A DNA stretch of 64,000 bases from NCBI GenBank assembly GCA_034440575.1, contig JAOTOL010001319.1:372001-436000 (forward strand), read 5' to 3'. Each line of letters begins with the position of its first letter. Positions within the stretch are counted from its first letter, which is position 1. The translations under genes were made by a program, and so were the position numbers. Positions 38,600 to 51,643 of this stretch are shown in pieces. The notes under the pieces are model-generated. The model saw only the letters and a program-made list of their open reading frames with translations, had not been told where the DNA came from and made no database searches. Source of the stretch: Imbricaverruca yamaguchii. Its lineage: Eukaryota; Arthropoda; Thecostraca; Neoverrucidae.

Positions 38600-39540
38600 G
38601 AGAGTGAGACACGAGAGGTGCGAGACAGTGAGACACGAGAGGTGCGAGACAGTGAGACACGAGAGCTGCGAGGAAATGAGACACGAGAGGTGCGAGACAG
38701 TGAGACGAGGAAATGAGACACGAGAGGTGCGAGACAGTGAGAAGGAAATGAGACACGAGAGGTGCGAGACAGTGAGACACGAGAGGTGCGAGACAGTGAG
38801 ACACGAGAGGTGCGAGACAGTGAGACACGAGAGGTGCGAGACAGTGAGACACGAGAGGTGCGAGACAGTGAGACACGAGAGGTGCGAGACAGTGAGACAC
38901 GAGAGGTGCGAGACAGTGAGACACGAGAGGTGCGAGACAGTGAGACACGAGAGGTGCGAGACAGTGAGACACGGAGGTGCGAGACAGTGAGACACGAGAG
39001 GTGCGAGACAGTGAGACACGAGAGGTGCGAGACAGTGAGACCCGAGAGGTGCGAGACAGTGAGACACGAGAGGTGCGAGACAGTGAGACACGAGAGGTGC
39101 GAGACAGTGAGACACGAGAGGTGCGAGACAGTGAGACACGAGAGGTGCGAGACAGTGAGACACGAGAGGTGCGAGACAGTGAGACGAGAGGTGCGAGACA
39201 GTGAGACACGAGAGGTGCGAGACAGTGAGACACGAGAGGTGCGAGACAGTGAGACACGAGAGGTGCGAGACAGTGAGACACGAGAGGTGCGAGACAGTGA
39301 GACACGAGAGGTGCGAGACAGTGAGACACGAGAGGTGCGAGACAGTGAGACACGAGAGGTGCGAGACAGTGAGACAGAGGTGCGAGACAGTGAGACACGA
39401 GAGGTGCGAGACAGTGAGACACGAGAGGTGCGAGACAGTGAGACACGAGAGGTGCGAGACAGTGAGACACGAGAGGTGCGAGACAGTGAGACCCGAGAGG
39501 TGCGAGACAGTGAGACACGAGAAGATGCACAAGAGTGAGG
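38600..39540. repeat. 24-bp minisatellite downstream of the exon 3 donor
   Basis: About 38 units of GACACGAGAGGTGCGAGACA plus GTGA, with rare single-base and short deletions. The array starts about 45 bases after the exon 3 donor. Unlike several neighbouring arrays it does not contain the donor itself. Confidence 0.96.
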
Positions 39541-39582
39541 CACGACAGACCCGTCTCCCCGGTGGTGAGCGCGAACACTCAC

Positions 39583-39770
39583 CGATGCGTTCCACACCGT
39601 ACTGCGGCGCCGGCGGCACCGGCGGCGGCGGCGCGCGCTGCGACGGCGACTGGCCGCCGGCCGGATCGTGCGCCGAGTTGCGCGAGCTGCAGCCGACCGG
39701 CGGCGTGTCGGCGGCGGCGGTCGTCCGCACGCCGTCCAGCACCGACAGCTCGATACTGTCCACCGGACGG
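39583..39770 (-). CDS. pcx: pecanex exon 3 (Pro-rich linker)
   Basis: Encodes about residues 107-170. The acceptor GCGCCCCAG| and donor ATCG|GTGAGTG frame an exon whose phase (2 in, 1 out) fits exon 2. It reads DSIELSVLDGVRTTAAADTP and continues with a Ser/Pro-rich linker containing PPPPVPPAPQYGVERI. Composition switches abruptly here to very high GC at third positions. A degenerate tandem repeat lies upstream of the acceptor and a long 24-bp array lies downstream of the donor. Confidence 0.8.
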
Positions 39771-39784
39771 CTGGGGCGCAGATC

Positions 39785-40060
39785 AGTCTCTCACGGGGAG
39801 CCTCGGCAGTGCGGTCGGTACACGCGGGACGTCTCAGCTACTCGCGTGGCCTCTCGGGTGCAGGTCTCACGGGACCTCTCAGTTGCACGCGTGACTTCTC
39901 GGTTACACGAGGGACCGCTCGGTGACACGCGGGGGGGGGGGCGGCTCGATTACGCGCAGAACCTCCCGGCTGCATGCGAGACCCCTTGGTTACACGCGCG
40001 AGCAGTCGGTGACACGCGAGCCGTCTCGGTTACGCGCGGCACATCTCTGCCACACCAGCA
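39785..40060. repeat. Degenerate roughly 25-bp tandem repeat upstream of exon 3
   Basis: Recurring CTCGGTTACACGCG-like and CACGCGRGACCTCTC-like segments, about ten diverged units, directly before the exon 3 acceptor. Confidence 0.7.
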
Positions 40061-40132
40061 GTCACCTGGGTCACCGCTATCACGTGGTCAGCTGTAGGTG
40101 GCAACTGTCGTCACGTGCCACCTGAGCGGGTC

Positions 40133-40330
40133 GCTAGCTCAGTGTTTAAGCTTGGCGTCTGGGAAACCAGAGGCACGGGGTTCGATTCTCCGCGATGCCC
40201 GCGTTTCGTGCCAGAGAGTGAGGCGGGGAACCAAAAATAGCCCCTCTGGCACGTCGCAAAGTGACACAAACCACATGTCACAGTTGGCACAAGTCGGTGG
40301 CACACCGTCTGTTGGTCGTGATAATGCACG
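40133..40330 (+). mobile_element. tRNA-derived SINE (family C)
   Basis: The head GGGTCGCTAGCTCAGTGTTT has an A-box-like motif and B box GGGTTCGATTCTC. The body (GCCAGAGAGTGAGGCGGGGA) is unrelated to families A and B. No clear target duplication was found. Confidence 0.75.
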
Positions 40331-40637
40331 TGCATGAACCTACAAAGAGAACAGTTGCCACTGCAACCAAATGAATACAAAATATGTGGAATAAATGATC
40401 TATGATTATAGATGGCAATCAGACATTACAATGCTTGTGGTGTAACTGAACGAAATATAAAAACAATTTCTTCAGAATCAGCCACATGTTACAGGGTCTT
40501 TAAGAGACACATCAGCCACCACAAATACTTAAACTGCTGTACTAGCAACATGCTGAAGTTAACATTATTTTTATGTTCACAACAGAAGTAAATTGTGAGC
40601 AAAATACAGCACCATGACGTGCATTGTGCCACCTCAC

Positions 40638-40804
40638 CTTGCCTTTCCCTTTTCTGAGGAGCTATCCGGTTCACATTTCTCTTCAACATATTCAGATGTG
40701 TCATACATTTTGTGCAACTGGTAGTTGATGAATTTGATGGCGGAAAAGATGACAAAGATGGAGGTGCAGTAAATGGCCCAGATTGTTGTTGATCTCGATG
40801 AGTA
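40638..40804 (-). CDS. pcx: pecanex exon 2 (second membrane segment)
   Basis: Encodes about residues 52-107. It starts after TTTTCCAG and reads YSSRSTTIWAIYCTSIFVIF followed by SAIKFINYQLHKMYD. This corresponds to the second N-terminal hydrophobic segment and the NYRLH-type motif of pecanex proteins. It ends with a charged tail, EEKCEPDSSSEKGKA. The donor is AAG|GTGAGG, leaving two bases of a codon (phase 2). GC content at third codon positions is low, as in exon 1. Confidence 0.9.
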
Positions 40805-41356
40805 CTGGAAAACATGGTAGAAGTGAATGCTTAGCTTATCAAAAAATGCACTGGTATGTACATAAGCAGATGACTTCAACTAAACATCGAAGATGATACT
40901 TCAAGTGCATGGTAACCATCTCAATGAACATGCTAAAAACAGCACATTGGTTGATCCTGTCCTTTGCTGTTAGCTTAATTAGTAACAATCCATCACATTC
41001 TGTTGAATGGGCAACTCATTTCATATGCAAACTATACATACATTCTGCATTATGCTTTACCAGATAAGACCAGCATGGCTGATCTGTACATGTGTGCTCA
41101 ACATCCAAATTATGAGCATTTGAGAACATTTTAAGCTACTTTTACTTGAGAACAATGCTGTCAAATCTGACATGGTAATTATCAGTGAAAAAAACTTAAA
41201 TGCAACATATCAAGTTCAACATCTGGTACATTTTTAAAATAAAAAAATAATAAGGAGGGTCGTTTCTCCCATGTACTCAACAGGCACAATGTCTTCTACC
41301 AGCTGAGCTCACTCCATACAAATAATTCGGTTTTAGGCAGACTAAATTATATAAAT

Positions 41357-41573
41357 CAGTGGCTCTTAAACTAGGAGTCGCGACCCCAGCTTGGGTCGTG
41401 GGACCCTTCTGGTGGGGTCGTGGTGCCCTTCTGGTGGGGTCGCGACCAATAATCGATGCTTCGCAAGTAACAAAATACAGAACACTGTAATTTAACAAAA
41501 ACAGAATGTTGGGTCACTGCGCGATGCTCCGGGTACACAGGGGTCGCCACATCAAAAAGTTTGAGAACCACTG
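41357..41573. mobile_element. hAT-type MITE (217 bp) in the upstream CpG-poor part of pcx
   Basis: Terminal inverted repeats CAGTGGCTCTTAAACT and, at the other end inverted, CAGTGGTTCTCAAACT are typical of hAT elements. They are flanked by an 8-bp target duplication, ATATAAAT/ATCTAAAT, with one mismatch. The interior has a short direct repeat of CCCTTCTGGTGGGGTCG and no coding capacity. Confidence 0.9.
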
Positions 41574-43541
41574 ATCTAAATTCAGGACTCAGAGCCAGAA
41601 AATCCAACTGTCACCAAATTTCTTCAGCACTGGCAAGGCAAGTACTTCACATTAAAGAATCATGTCTCTTGGCCTGTTGTACAAATGAATATGTTGCATG
41701 TCAGTTGGTAAGTCAGTTTTTGGGTATCATTACAAACAGCTGAGAACATGTTTGAGAATGTGGGATGGAATTGGGGAAACTACAGCCTGACATCAATCAG
41801 TCTAATCATCAATCATCAACACCATGGATAGTGTGCAGCAGGTTTGGCTTAGAGCCAGCAGCGACATGAGAAATGCACAGCCAAGCTGTTCCCAGTCCAG
41901 CATTAGAAACACCACATCATTCTGGATGGTGATCTGGATGTGGTAAGTGGGCATATGTCTTTCTTGCATGTTGTGGTCTGGTTGACCAAACAACCTTTGC
42001 AGGTGGTCACAGCACTCCCTGGTCACACCAGTCAGCAGACTGGTCTTGTTGCCATACAAACAAGCCATTGTTACTGGGAAGTATCCATAGGGTCATTTAT
42101 GCTATCCCAAACACAGTACTGTATGCATAGATGAACAAGGCATTCTATGTTTCATCAACTTGAGCATGGTACCCTCCAATTTGGTTTGGGATTTTCATGT
42201 GATGCCCATTGAATTATTAAAAATAGACTGGGCACAGACACCAACAACTGTAGTGCACAGCATGTAGCTTTCAAGCACTCTTGTGGTGCTCTCCCACTGA
42301 CATATACACATATTGGCTTGTTCGGATTGTTCAGGTTTGGCACACAGAGGACATATTACACTCATGTGACACAAGGAGTGATGTTCTGATCTGAACAACA
42401 CACTCCTTATCTGCACAGTTGAAAGATTGCCAGCTTGCACTGTCCTACTTTGAGAATGGGTTGAACTTAAGGTCGGAAATACTGGGAGCTTTGGGATGCA
42501 AGCTCAGAAGAGCAAAAGTGTCATTACTGGCTTCAGCAAAAGCATTCCAGACATGAACTAAAACAGTACATTGGAGAAAATTAAGATCAATAAGAATTTG
42601 TTTGCAATCAATTTTGTCAGCCTTTTTATTGACAATAGCTGTTGCTTGGTGGTAGAAACAAAAAATTTGCAGACATTGATTGTAGTATAATTTTACTTAA
42701 GCAATTTTATATTCTGAGACCCATATCTTGGCTGGCTGGGCTCTTTGGCTTAAGGGGACTTTGACCATGTTGATCATATAGTGAGACCAATATATTAAAA
42801 TACAGCAAGTAACAAATCAGGAGGTACATGAGTGTCTGCTCATGGAGTGTGCTGTGAATATGTATTAGTTGTGTGGTATGAGTATGTCAGGAGCATCAGG
42901 CATGGATTTATAACCTTTGTTGACATCAATTAAGTATACTTTTGTTGTCATTTTCTCTATCTTTGCTCAGGAAGTTGGCTTATAACCACACTTCACTAAT
43001 CTAATCATAGCACCAATGTCATCTGACACGTCATTTGTTGGCTGCCAGATACCATAGAGCTGAGTGTATTCTCCATGCAAATAAAAAGCTCATTGCAATT
43101 TCCTGATCTTCATGGGTTTAATTCTACTTATTTCAGCAACACTGAGAGTAACAACATTTCTGTTATTAAAACTGATGAGAATTAGATTTGGTGGTCGGTT
43201 TTAATTTATGTGGATCCTTATGCCAGTCATTCTCCTTCTACCTCATGCCCAAGTCCATGTGACCTGTGAGTAAAAAGCTGCTGTAAAACCACCTAATGTT
43301 CACAAAAGGCTTATGTTATTACTCATCCTCTCTGGGGTGCATCCAGCCTGATAGCCTGACATTTCAATGCTGGTCAACCCAGGATACTCATGCATGACCA
43401 TGCCACAACATCAGCATCCATAAATAACCAATAGACAAGTGACAGGATCTGGTTAACCTTAAGACAGCTGCAGTTCCTAAGTACCACATCCATAACAATG
43501 CAAAAAGAAACAGGACCATAAGAGATGATGTATCAACTCAC

Positions 43542-43694
43542 CATAGTAATAAGAAATGGTACACACAGCAATAAAATCCAAAAATAAAGTTGAATGGTAT
43601 TGATAACAACATTCTGATGTGGATCATAAAACCATCCCCCAGTGACTGACGTCCATAACACGTGTCGGAAGATTTCAATGCTCTGAGACGCCAT
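43542..43694 (-). CDS. pcx: pecanex exon 1 (start codon, first membrane segment)
   Basis: Encodes residues 1-51, beginning MASQSIEIFRHVLWTSVTGG. It is followed by WFYDPHQN, the family's N-terminal signature, and a hydrophobic stretch (about residues 30-51, VINTIQLYFWIFLLCVPFLI) that is probably the first transmembrane helix. The ATG at 43694 aligns with the start of vertebrate pecanex proteins. The donor is ATG|GTGAGTT at 43541-43540, and the exon ends in phase 0. Codon use is AT-rich here, unlike exons 3-23. Confidence 0.93.
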
Positions 43695-45600
43695 AGCACA
43701 ACGAAAGCACAGACGTGCTTCGTGTTATCTAAATACACTCGTTTAGGTCAACTTCACAAAATTGCACTCTTGCAATCTTCGACCCGCAATGCGTAGTTCA
43801 CTACATGACATGATTATGTCAAGAGAAATATGAAAGTTTTCCAAAACAGAGCATTTCCAAAGCTCATTCCTCCTGGGTTTCGTTCTGTAGTTGTTTCTCA
43901 ATGGGTCTGGTTGGCGTCTATCTGCGCCAGTTTCGGTGTCTTGGTGCAGGGAACAGCTGATTGGAGAGCACTACAACAAACGCAAGACCGATGGGTCACT
44001 TCATCACTTAAATCGCAGATCATTTTAAAGCGCGGAAGACGAAGGCTAGGACCGTCACCACAAGGGGCAACGGGGACGTATCAGTGGAATCGTCTTATAT
44101 ACCTTTGGGGTAGAAAGTGCCCTCTCAGTGTTGGCAATGCCCCCTCCAATGATTTCAACCTTTGGCATGGGATCCTCGGGAAGGTGCCCCAAATCCATTT
44201 GGATCTGCCCATTGACTTCATGCATTATACCCTGCAAACCCTTTTAAGAAATCAACACTACATGACGTGATTGTACACGCGATGCACCCGTAGGACGCAT
44301 TCACCCAAACCTCGTAAATATATTACGCCTGAGGTCTTGCATGCAAAAACGATCTAAAGTTAGGAAAATCGCATTCGTAAGTAAAGCTAGCAAACGCAAA
44401 GTCCTTTTATGCAAAATCTGTGTTCAATGTCCATATGTGAGGCGCCCAAAATTTGGATGACCTGGCAGTGACACTTTCGAGAAAGACGTACAGAGCGCAC
44501 ATAGTGGCATACGAACTATATAGTTCGCATGCAGATATCTCAATGTGTATGTGTGAGGAAAGCATGCTCATTTATAAATCAATTCTTCTCATGCAATGCA
44601 CATATAGGGTAAGCGATAATGCGTGATATTGGTAGCATTCCGTCTACTGGTCGGGATGCTCTGATATCATATGCCATTCTTCGTTCATTCCTCATGAAAT
44701 CTTCGCCTAGATTTCGTGGGTTCCACGAGGAATTCGCGGACTGTGATAAGCTGCCCATGCCCTGCCCCAAGGCTGGGCATCTCCCACAAAGTAAGTTGAA
44801 TGCTCTGGTGCGTTTTGATGTCTCTCGGTCTGTTTTGTGGTTCCCGGTTTAGCGTCCGGCGAAATATTGTAAAGCCCTGCCACATTTTTAGCACCCGGTA
44901 CACCTTCCGGCTTCCAGTCCGCGTTGAAAGAGACCTTGCCTGCACGGCCTTTCCACGATTTGGGTGGAGATGGTGAAGAGATGAATGGCGATGATACTCA
45001 TGGTGAAGCTCATTGAATGTGATTCTGGTGCCTTTTCCTGTCTACTAAGCTGTCGCTGAGCAGAATCAATATTCCGATTTTCACCTTATGTGCGGACGAA
45101 TTTAGGATTTTATGACGTCATATTGTTTATGCGGGAAAATATTGATAAATTGCAATGATTGCGTTGCTTTCGTTCGGCCTTGCTGTATGGCTGCCATCGT
45201 CTTCAGACAACACAACAGTGGGCGCAGATGTGAATGTAATCAGGTAATGACAATTAATGTTTGGTTATGAACAAATTGAAAGTGACATTTTGTGTTTGTT
45301 GTATCGTAAATGAGATAAAAATGTTACATTGGTTTCTCGGATTTGATCATTGCTGCGTAAAATCACGAAGTTGTTTTCGTGGTATAGCGCGGCGTGTTTG
45401 GCGTGCTTCTGATAAATGATTTAGTATTTGTAGTAGGTACTGACGTACCTAATGTGATGTTAACTTGGAGGACGTGAGGATGAATATGACTGTGCTATGA
45501 CCTGGCAATGTCGAATTCGAGCATGTTCCGTATCCATGTATGGAGAAATATTTGTGGAGTTGCATCATGAGGGCCATTTTTGGTAAAATTACAGATCAAG
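43600..45600. promoter_or_regulatory. CpG-retaining block around and upstream of the pcx start (probable promoter)
   Basis: CpG dinucleotides are frequent here, whereas they are scarce both in 40.4-43.5 kb and in 45.7-52 kb. The block includes the pcx start codon and about 1.9 kb upstream. No TATA box or initiator could be assigned. A strong donor-like CAG|GTAATG at 45241-45249 on the plus strand could end an untranslated exon of a rightward gene. Confidence 0.45.
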
Positions 45601-47454
45601 GTAAAATTTGTTATTTTTGCATACTATGCTTTTCAACGTGATGAAGACGATGTGATCACTCATTTTCTCTGCAAACGATTATTCTTAGGTCATCCACAGT
45701 CCATACAATTGATGATGTCAAAGGTTTGATGTCATAGACATGGTACAGTGCACACATACCTACATAGTAAATTACATATCTTAATGGGGTGGTCTGGGTG
45801 GGAATGGTCTGTTTCTTCCTCAGCATGTTGCTGGGACTGTAGTTTATGAAGCTTAGATACTACAATAAATAAGTTATGAATTTTTCGGCTGTGAAATTAT
45901 TTTAAAGAGACATACCGTCCAAGATATTGCTGCAAATTCCTGCACTGCATGCCTAGTCACTGCACCCACACTTTTACATCATGCAATAACTGCTTAATGT
46001 TCTGGTTGTGGACAGCTCTGTCTGACATATCCACAAAATTGTCACTGGTTCACTGTCTGGTACACATAGCCCTCTTCACTGAGTGTTTTGTATGCAGCCC
46101 AGAAGTAAATATAAAAGGAGTCAGGCCAAATATAGCACTGTATGAGTAGCACTAAGGTTTCCTGGTTCTGCCACTCACTTTCTGAGTCCACAAGAGACAC
46201 TACAAACTAGCTTAGATTTGTGTTCAATGCCCAGGAAGAGCCAGATCTGACCAATCACATGGCTGACATTGTACTTCCTTTTCACAAGGAGCATTTCATC
46301 TATCTCACCTTCTGTTCCTTGTTCATAAATCCTTGTCCATCAATCTTCTCCTGGTTGTTTAACCACACTTCCATTACCTTGCAACAAAAGCTCCTCTGAT
46401 TTTGACACTGGTTTTTTCCTGAGATCCCTAGGTTGCAGAGCACTTGTCTGTGGTTCCAATCTTTCTCCAGTCACAAGTTGATAGAACCCAGAATTTGCCA
46501 GGGCTCTGAGCAGGTTCTCTCAAGCAGTACTTTGTAGTGACTATCACAAACTGGCACATCTTCCTATTCTTGGTCTTGGGGACATGGAGCATTTAGCACT
46601 CCCACCTGCATCTTTTTTTGTGAAAATGGAAGTCATTGGAACAATTAGGGAAAATCGCCTCACTGGGAACAACACTATGTTGTTAGAAAATTATAAGATT
46701 GCATAGTTATCATGAACAGAAAGCTGAATTATTTTGTGAGGCACTGGAGTGCAATTGGTGCACAGCAAAGCCATTCTTACACTGCATATTGTTACTGCAT
46801 TTACTGTGGAGCACTGCCATTTTCTACTTATAATCATGAATTAAAAAATAACATGAATTGATAAATCATAGACAAAATAGAATAGCCCAGCCTAACCTGG
46901 CCTAGACTAAGATAACATAGCATAATATATAAAATATACTATAATCTAACCTAGCCTAACATAAAAGGAAACCAGAATTGTCTGAAAGAAACATTTCAGC
47001 CATGACATCATCAGATTTATGAGACATTATTAGCTCTGTCATTAACATTAACAGCCTTGCAAGGAACTTCTGGCCTTGATCAAGGGTTACAGATGCATCT
47101 GGCTGCCAATATTCCTTTTATGGAATAAATGTTGAATTAAAGCAAAAACATAATGTTTTTTATGTCAAAGAGTATTAAATTGAGTGCATGAAGTGCTGAA
47201 TTTCTTCTTTATCAAGTTTGTGACACACCAGCTATGGGTAATTATATATGATGGCAATATTTTCAGAATGAAGATTATGATCATGTATTTCTTTGCCAGA
47301 TGAAAAGTATTCATTTGCAGATAAAATGAGTGGTCCCATCATCATTTTTGGGTTAAAATATGTCTTGTTCCAAAAAGAATTCCAAAGAATTAAATTTTAC
47401 CTTGATCTCATATGATACCATTTTTCTAACATGTGCAGCCCCACCAGCCTTTGG

Positions 47455-47605
47455 AGATAAGTAGTCTGGGGGTAAGTTACCTGTCTCACAATCAAAAGAG
47501 TGTGGGTTTTAGTCACACCTGTTGCTACTCTTCTCCCCCTGCCAATCAGTGTGAGAGATTGGCTGTGCTGCATGACTCAACAGTTATCATGTCATAAAAC
47601 CCCAA
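47455..47605 (+). mobile_element. tRNA-derived SINE (family A), CpG-decayed
   Basis: Same order as the 20.0-kb copy: GTAGTCTGGGGGTAAGTT, GTGGGTTTTAGTCACACC, CCAATCAGTGTGAGAGATTG and GTCATAAAACC. Several CpGs of the other copies are TpG or CpA here, for example TCGGCGTG to TCAGTGTG. Confidence 0.88.
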
Positions 47606-50600
47606 CCACCACCACCACCCACCAGCCACCAGCCTAAGTTTATTTTTGTAAGGTCATCAGGGCAGACACATGATGACAGGTTGACCAAGCAAAGGCCATT
47701 GATCTTATCACTAGGTAAGAGATAATAGTTGTATGAACCTCTGTACCTAGTTCATACAGCAGTTGCCCTCTGCAAAGTGAAAGTCTGCATTTCACTTTTT
47801 GGCATGACCCTTCTTGTTTTGTTATTCCTGTTGGGAGCAAAGCAAACAATTCAGTGTCTGTTCTTGAAGCATGCAAGATGTGAAGTTGTGAAGTGCTAAG
47901 GTTTAATGAGAGCCACAGGGTCTGAGATGACACCAATGAGACTAATGTCCTTTATCAGTGTTGTGTCCTGAGTTCTGAAGAAACTATACATCTCATTGTG
48001 TTACTATGGCAAATATCTACAGCATAACATGCCTGAATACCAGTTCTGAATCCACCGCCAGATAGGTACATCTGCTACTAACATAATTCCCCATGCACAG
48101 TATAAGCTGATATGCCATTATCATCAATCCCACTCCATTTACTCAGAGTGCCATTCCTCTACTGCACATGTTTTAATTATAAAATATGATTCTTGGGCAT
48201 GATTGGTGTTTGTTTATTGGAGTTTATGGGTGCATCAACTACAGAGGTTATGCAGCACACCTTGTACTGGATCCATTTATCCACCTAGTTCTGCAGAAAC
48301 AATGAACCCCACTGTGTCCCCATGATCAGTCTCATCAGCATCACATACCTGAAGGAAGGTACCAAATGTAATGCACACATACTAATAGTACAATTTCCGA
48401 TTTTCAGCATGATCTAAGACACCTACTTGGCTCGACTAGTGCAGAGGCCTATGGAATTACATATGTTCTCACTCATATGAAAGACTAATGGTGATAGGAT
48501 TGACATGCTTAAGCAAAGTGGTTAGATAATATCAATATATTGCTTCCCTACTTAGGATATCACACATAGGGTTCAGCAACTCATGTCAGACAAGTCAGGT
48601 TGAACAAGTGCAGTTTTCAGGTTAGACAAGTGCAGTACAGTTAAATGCCAGCAAGTTTCCAGTCATTTGGTGGTTTATGATTGGAATACATGGCCTGGTG
48701 ATGTAGGCCCCTCATTGAATGTATAGCAAAGCATGGTGGATACATTATTTAGGTCAAATAATCTGATTTTTTATTACAAACTGTGCAGTAAGGATATGAG
48801 AAATGGGATGGATGGAGTGTGATTGATCATAGTGAGTCTAAGATCATGTTCAACAATGGGGAATTGTGCTAAAAGCATGTGTGCATGGCAGTGGATTTGA
48901 TACCCTCCTTTAAGTATGTAATGCTCCAGTCTGCAAACCATGGCAAGTTTTGACAAGAGCTTGTGCATACAAACCTAAGTTCAAGCATGCAGAAAGGTCT
49001 CCAGGCATATATTGATGCACAACAGGCATGTACAGCCACCAGGAGTGCACCAGGCCCAGCACACCATGGATGGGCAACACAAAGTGTAAATGGGGGTAGC
49101 TAACAGGTGTCCTGAAGCTTAGTTTGTGCCATAAAAAAGGCTACTGCGGCTGCGGGCATTTCACCAAAAAGTTACTTAAATTAGTGGCAAACCTAGCAAC
49201 TGGGGCAACATGAAGAATTTCCCCTTAGAGGTGATGGACCCTAGTCATAAAAAATCATGCTGGAAACTCAAAGGTCATGCTGGCACCAAACAGAACTGGT
49301 CAGCCCAAAAAGCCCATCAGGGGCCAGGAATATTAAAGAAGTCCTGAAAATACACAGAAGGTCCTGGAGCAGCTTAGCAACACCCACCATTTTTAATGGC
49401 CAGAGCAGATTGATCACCAAAAGATCGATTTGGGCCCCGAAGGACCCGACCAGTTGTTAATGAATTGGTTGGGTATATTTTTAGTCTCAAAAGTTGAATA
49501 TAACCCTACCCTCCTAAAACTTTGAATCTGAAGCCCTTCTGGGGCACATGCTGAAACAATAATAGCTGTTTTTGCACCATATTGTCACTCTAACACCCTT
49601 TTTGCCCACTGAAGATCATGTGTAGTTGGATAAATGCTCTATCAGCATGGAGTATTTTAAATTTCCTGCCAGGCAGAATTTGGTAGAGATTAACATGAAA
49701 GTTGAAATTGGATAAAATATGTGTTATGTGGATTTAAAAAGGCTACTGATGCAAATTATGCATCTTTTTGTGTTTCTAGGTCAATGAACTCTCACACAGC
49801 TACTTCCTCCCATCTTGCATGTATTAGTGTATGGGTCATTTTCATATGTCAATGTGAATAAGGGCAAGCATATTTGAAAGGGGTCCAACCCATCCCCCAT
49901 TGAAATTCATGAGATTTTGACAGATATTTCTTTCAAGGGAGCCCTCTTTATGAAAATATAAAGTAACAGCTTAATGTTCATGTGAGGAGGCCCAACCCAT
50001 GCAAAATAAGCTCAGAACTGAAACACTGGTCTGCCTGTCTGACTGTCCTTGGATCAAGATCCATATTGATTATCCCTTAAAATGTTATGGCTATCAAGAT
50101 CAGTTGGAATATTATCTTTGACAAGTCACTTAAACACTGCAAACTAGTGAGGTGAAGCTGATTGAACTGTACTTTTCAACATAGCTTCTGTTGCCATTTT
50201 AAACATTTTCCATCAGCCTCTGCAGCCTTTTCAGACTTGTCTTCTGCAAATGCTTTTCTACAGCTTCTGCACATATTGCACTATCTTCCGGTGCACTATG
50301 GGCACATTGTACTGGTATGAGTTCCAGAGGCATCTGTCTCAATGGGGTGATTGTTCTATTGATGAAACCTGGGATATCTTAGGTTTTTTGAGACACCTTC
50401 GATACACATGCACAAACAATCCAGTTATTTTTTGGCATTCTGATGTTAGCTGATAATGACACAGGATGTGTAGAATCAGAGAAAATGAATTAAAGTTACT
50501 TCATGGTGATGTGTAGATGAGTAACCTAGGTGCAGATTATAACTGTAGTTCAATTGAAATATTTCGTGGGTGCATATTTGTACTTTAAATTCAGCACTGT

Positions 50601-50847
50601 TGTCACCTTGCAGCTATGTTGGTTGGCCATGGGTTCTGGCATACAGTATGATGAGCAAGCTCAATATGCTGCTAGCCCCTAAGTTTGAGTGAGAAAACGT
50701 TTTGGAATCATGGTGGACCCAAAACATCTTGTGTGCAATGCTGATCATAGTTGATAAGTCATATTGACATAGGTAAGGGCAGAAGAAAACAATTGGCCTG
50801 GTGTTTAGTGCCTTGATCCAGCCTCCAAGTGTGAATAATGCCAACTG

Positions 50848-50998
50848 TTTGTTTGTTTATTGTATGGTTCACCATGCACTTTATGCAGGATCCATGCCCA
50901 GTGGTGCCACACACACATTTGCTGGGGAAGTGGTGAACCCTGAGACCCTTGTATGCAGAGAGAGAGAGTTCAACACTAACTGCTTGGCCATGCCAACT
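50848..50998 (-). mobile_element. Diverged tRNA-derived SINE (family B)
   Basis: Retains TGTTTGTTTGTTTATT, GGTTCACCATGCACTTTATG and a weak GGCCATGCC head remnant. The B box is largely lost. Confidence 0.7.
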
Positions 50999-51595
50999 GT
51001 ATAATAATTGCCTTTTATGTCATTGTGATTGCTTTTTGATATTTGAGACTACTATTTGAACCTAAAATTTGAAGCATTTGTGAAAATGGCAAGTAGTGTA
51101 TTGATTAAGTACATTATGTTTTATTTCTCATTGACACTTGTCATTGATATGTGACATATATGCATTAAGCTCATTTTCCTCAATGTACTCCCAATTATTC
51201 AGTTATTCAGCATGGAAATGCAACATAATTTCATCATACCCTCACTGTGCTACTGAAAATGTAAGTTCCAACTTTCTGCAATAGCATTGATAGCACAGTT
51301 AGTACTACCAAGCATTTGTGCCATCCCTTGACCTTGTAAGATGAGAGCTGGCCTCCTTTCATAAGTACTTACTTTGCACATGTTCAAAAGCAGCTGAAGT
51401 CTGCATTAGAGTAAGGCCCAAACAAGTAGTGTATGTAGCCACAATGTATTACTGTGTCCATGTGTACATTTTCACTTTCCTCATTCCTTTTTTGTTTTGT
51501 TTTTCTTCTCATTTTCATCTTAATGTCAATTGCAAAGACATCTAATTTTACTCTTAAGGATGTAACTAAGATATCATATTTGTATGCATATATTT

Positions 51596-51598
<3 letters not shown>

Positions 51599-51641
<43 letters not shown>
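51599..51641. repeat. (TA)n microsatellite
   Basis: Uninterrupted TA dinucleotides, about 20 repeats. Confidence 0.95.

Positions 51642-51643
<2 letters not shown>

Noticed and set aside
38263..40097. Repetitive frames rich in CETVRHER or SRTSRVSL
   Set aside because: 24-bp array translation; the only coding part is pecanex exon 3 on the minus strand.
43830..44270. 146-codon open frame upstream of pecanex
   Set aside because: No recognisable domain, and opposite-strand frames are equally open; probably promoter-region sequence.
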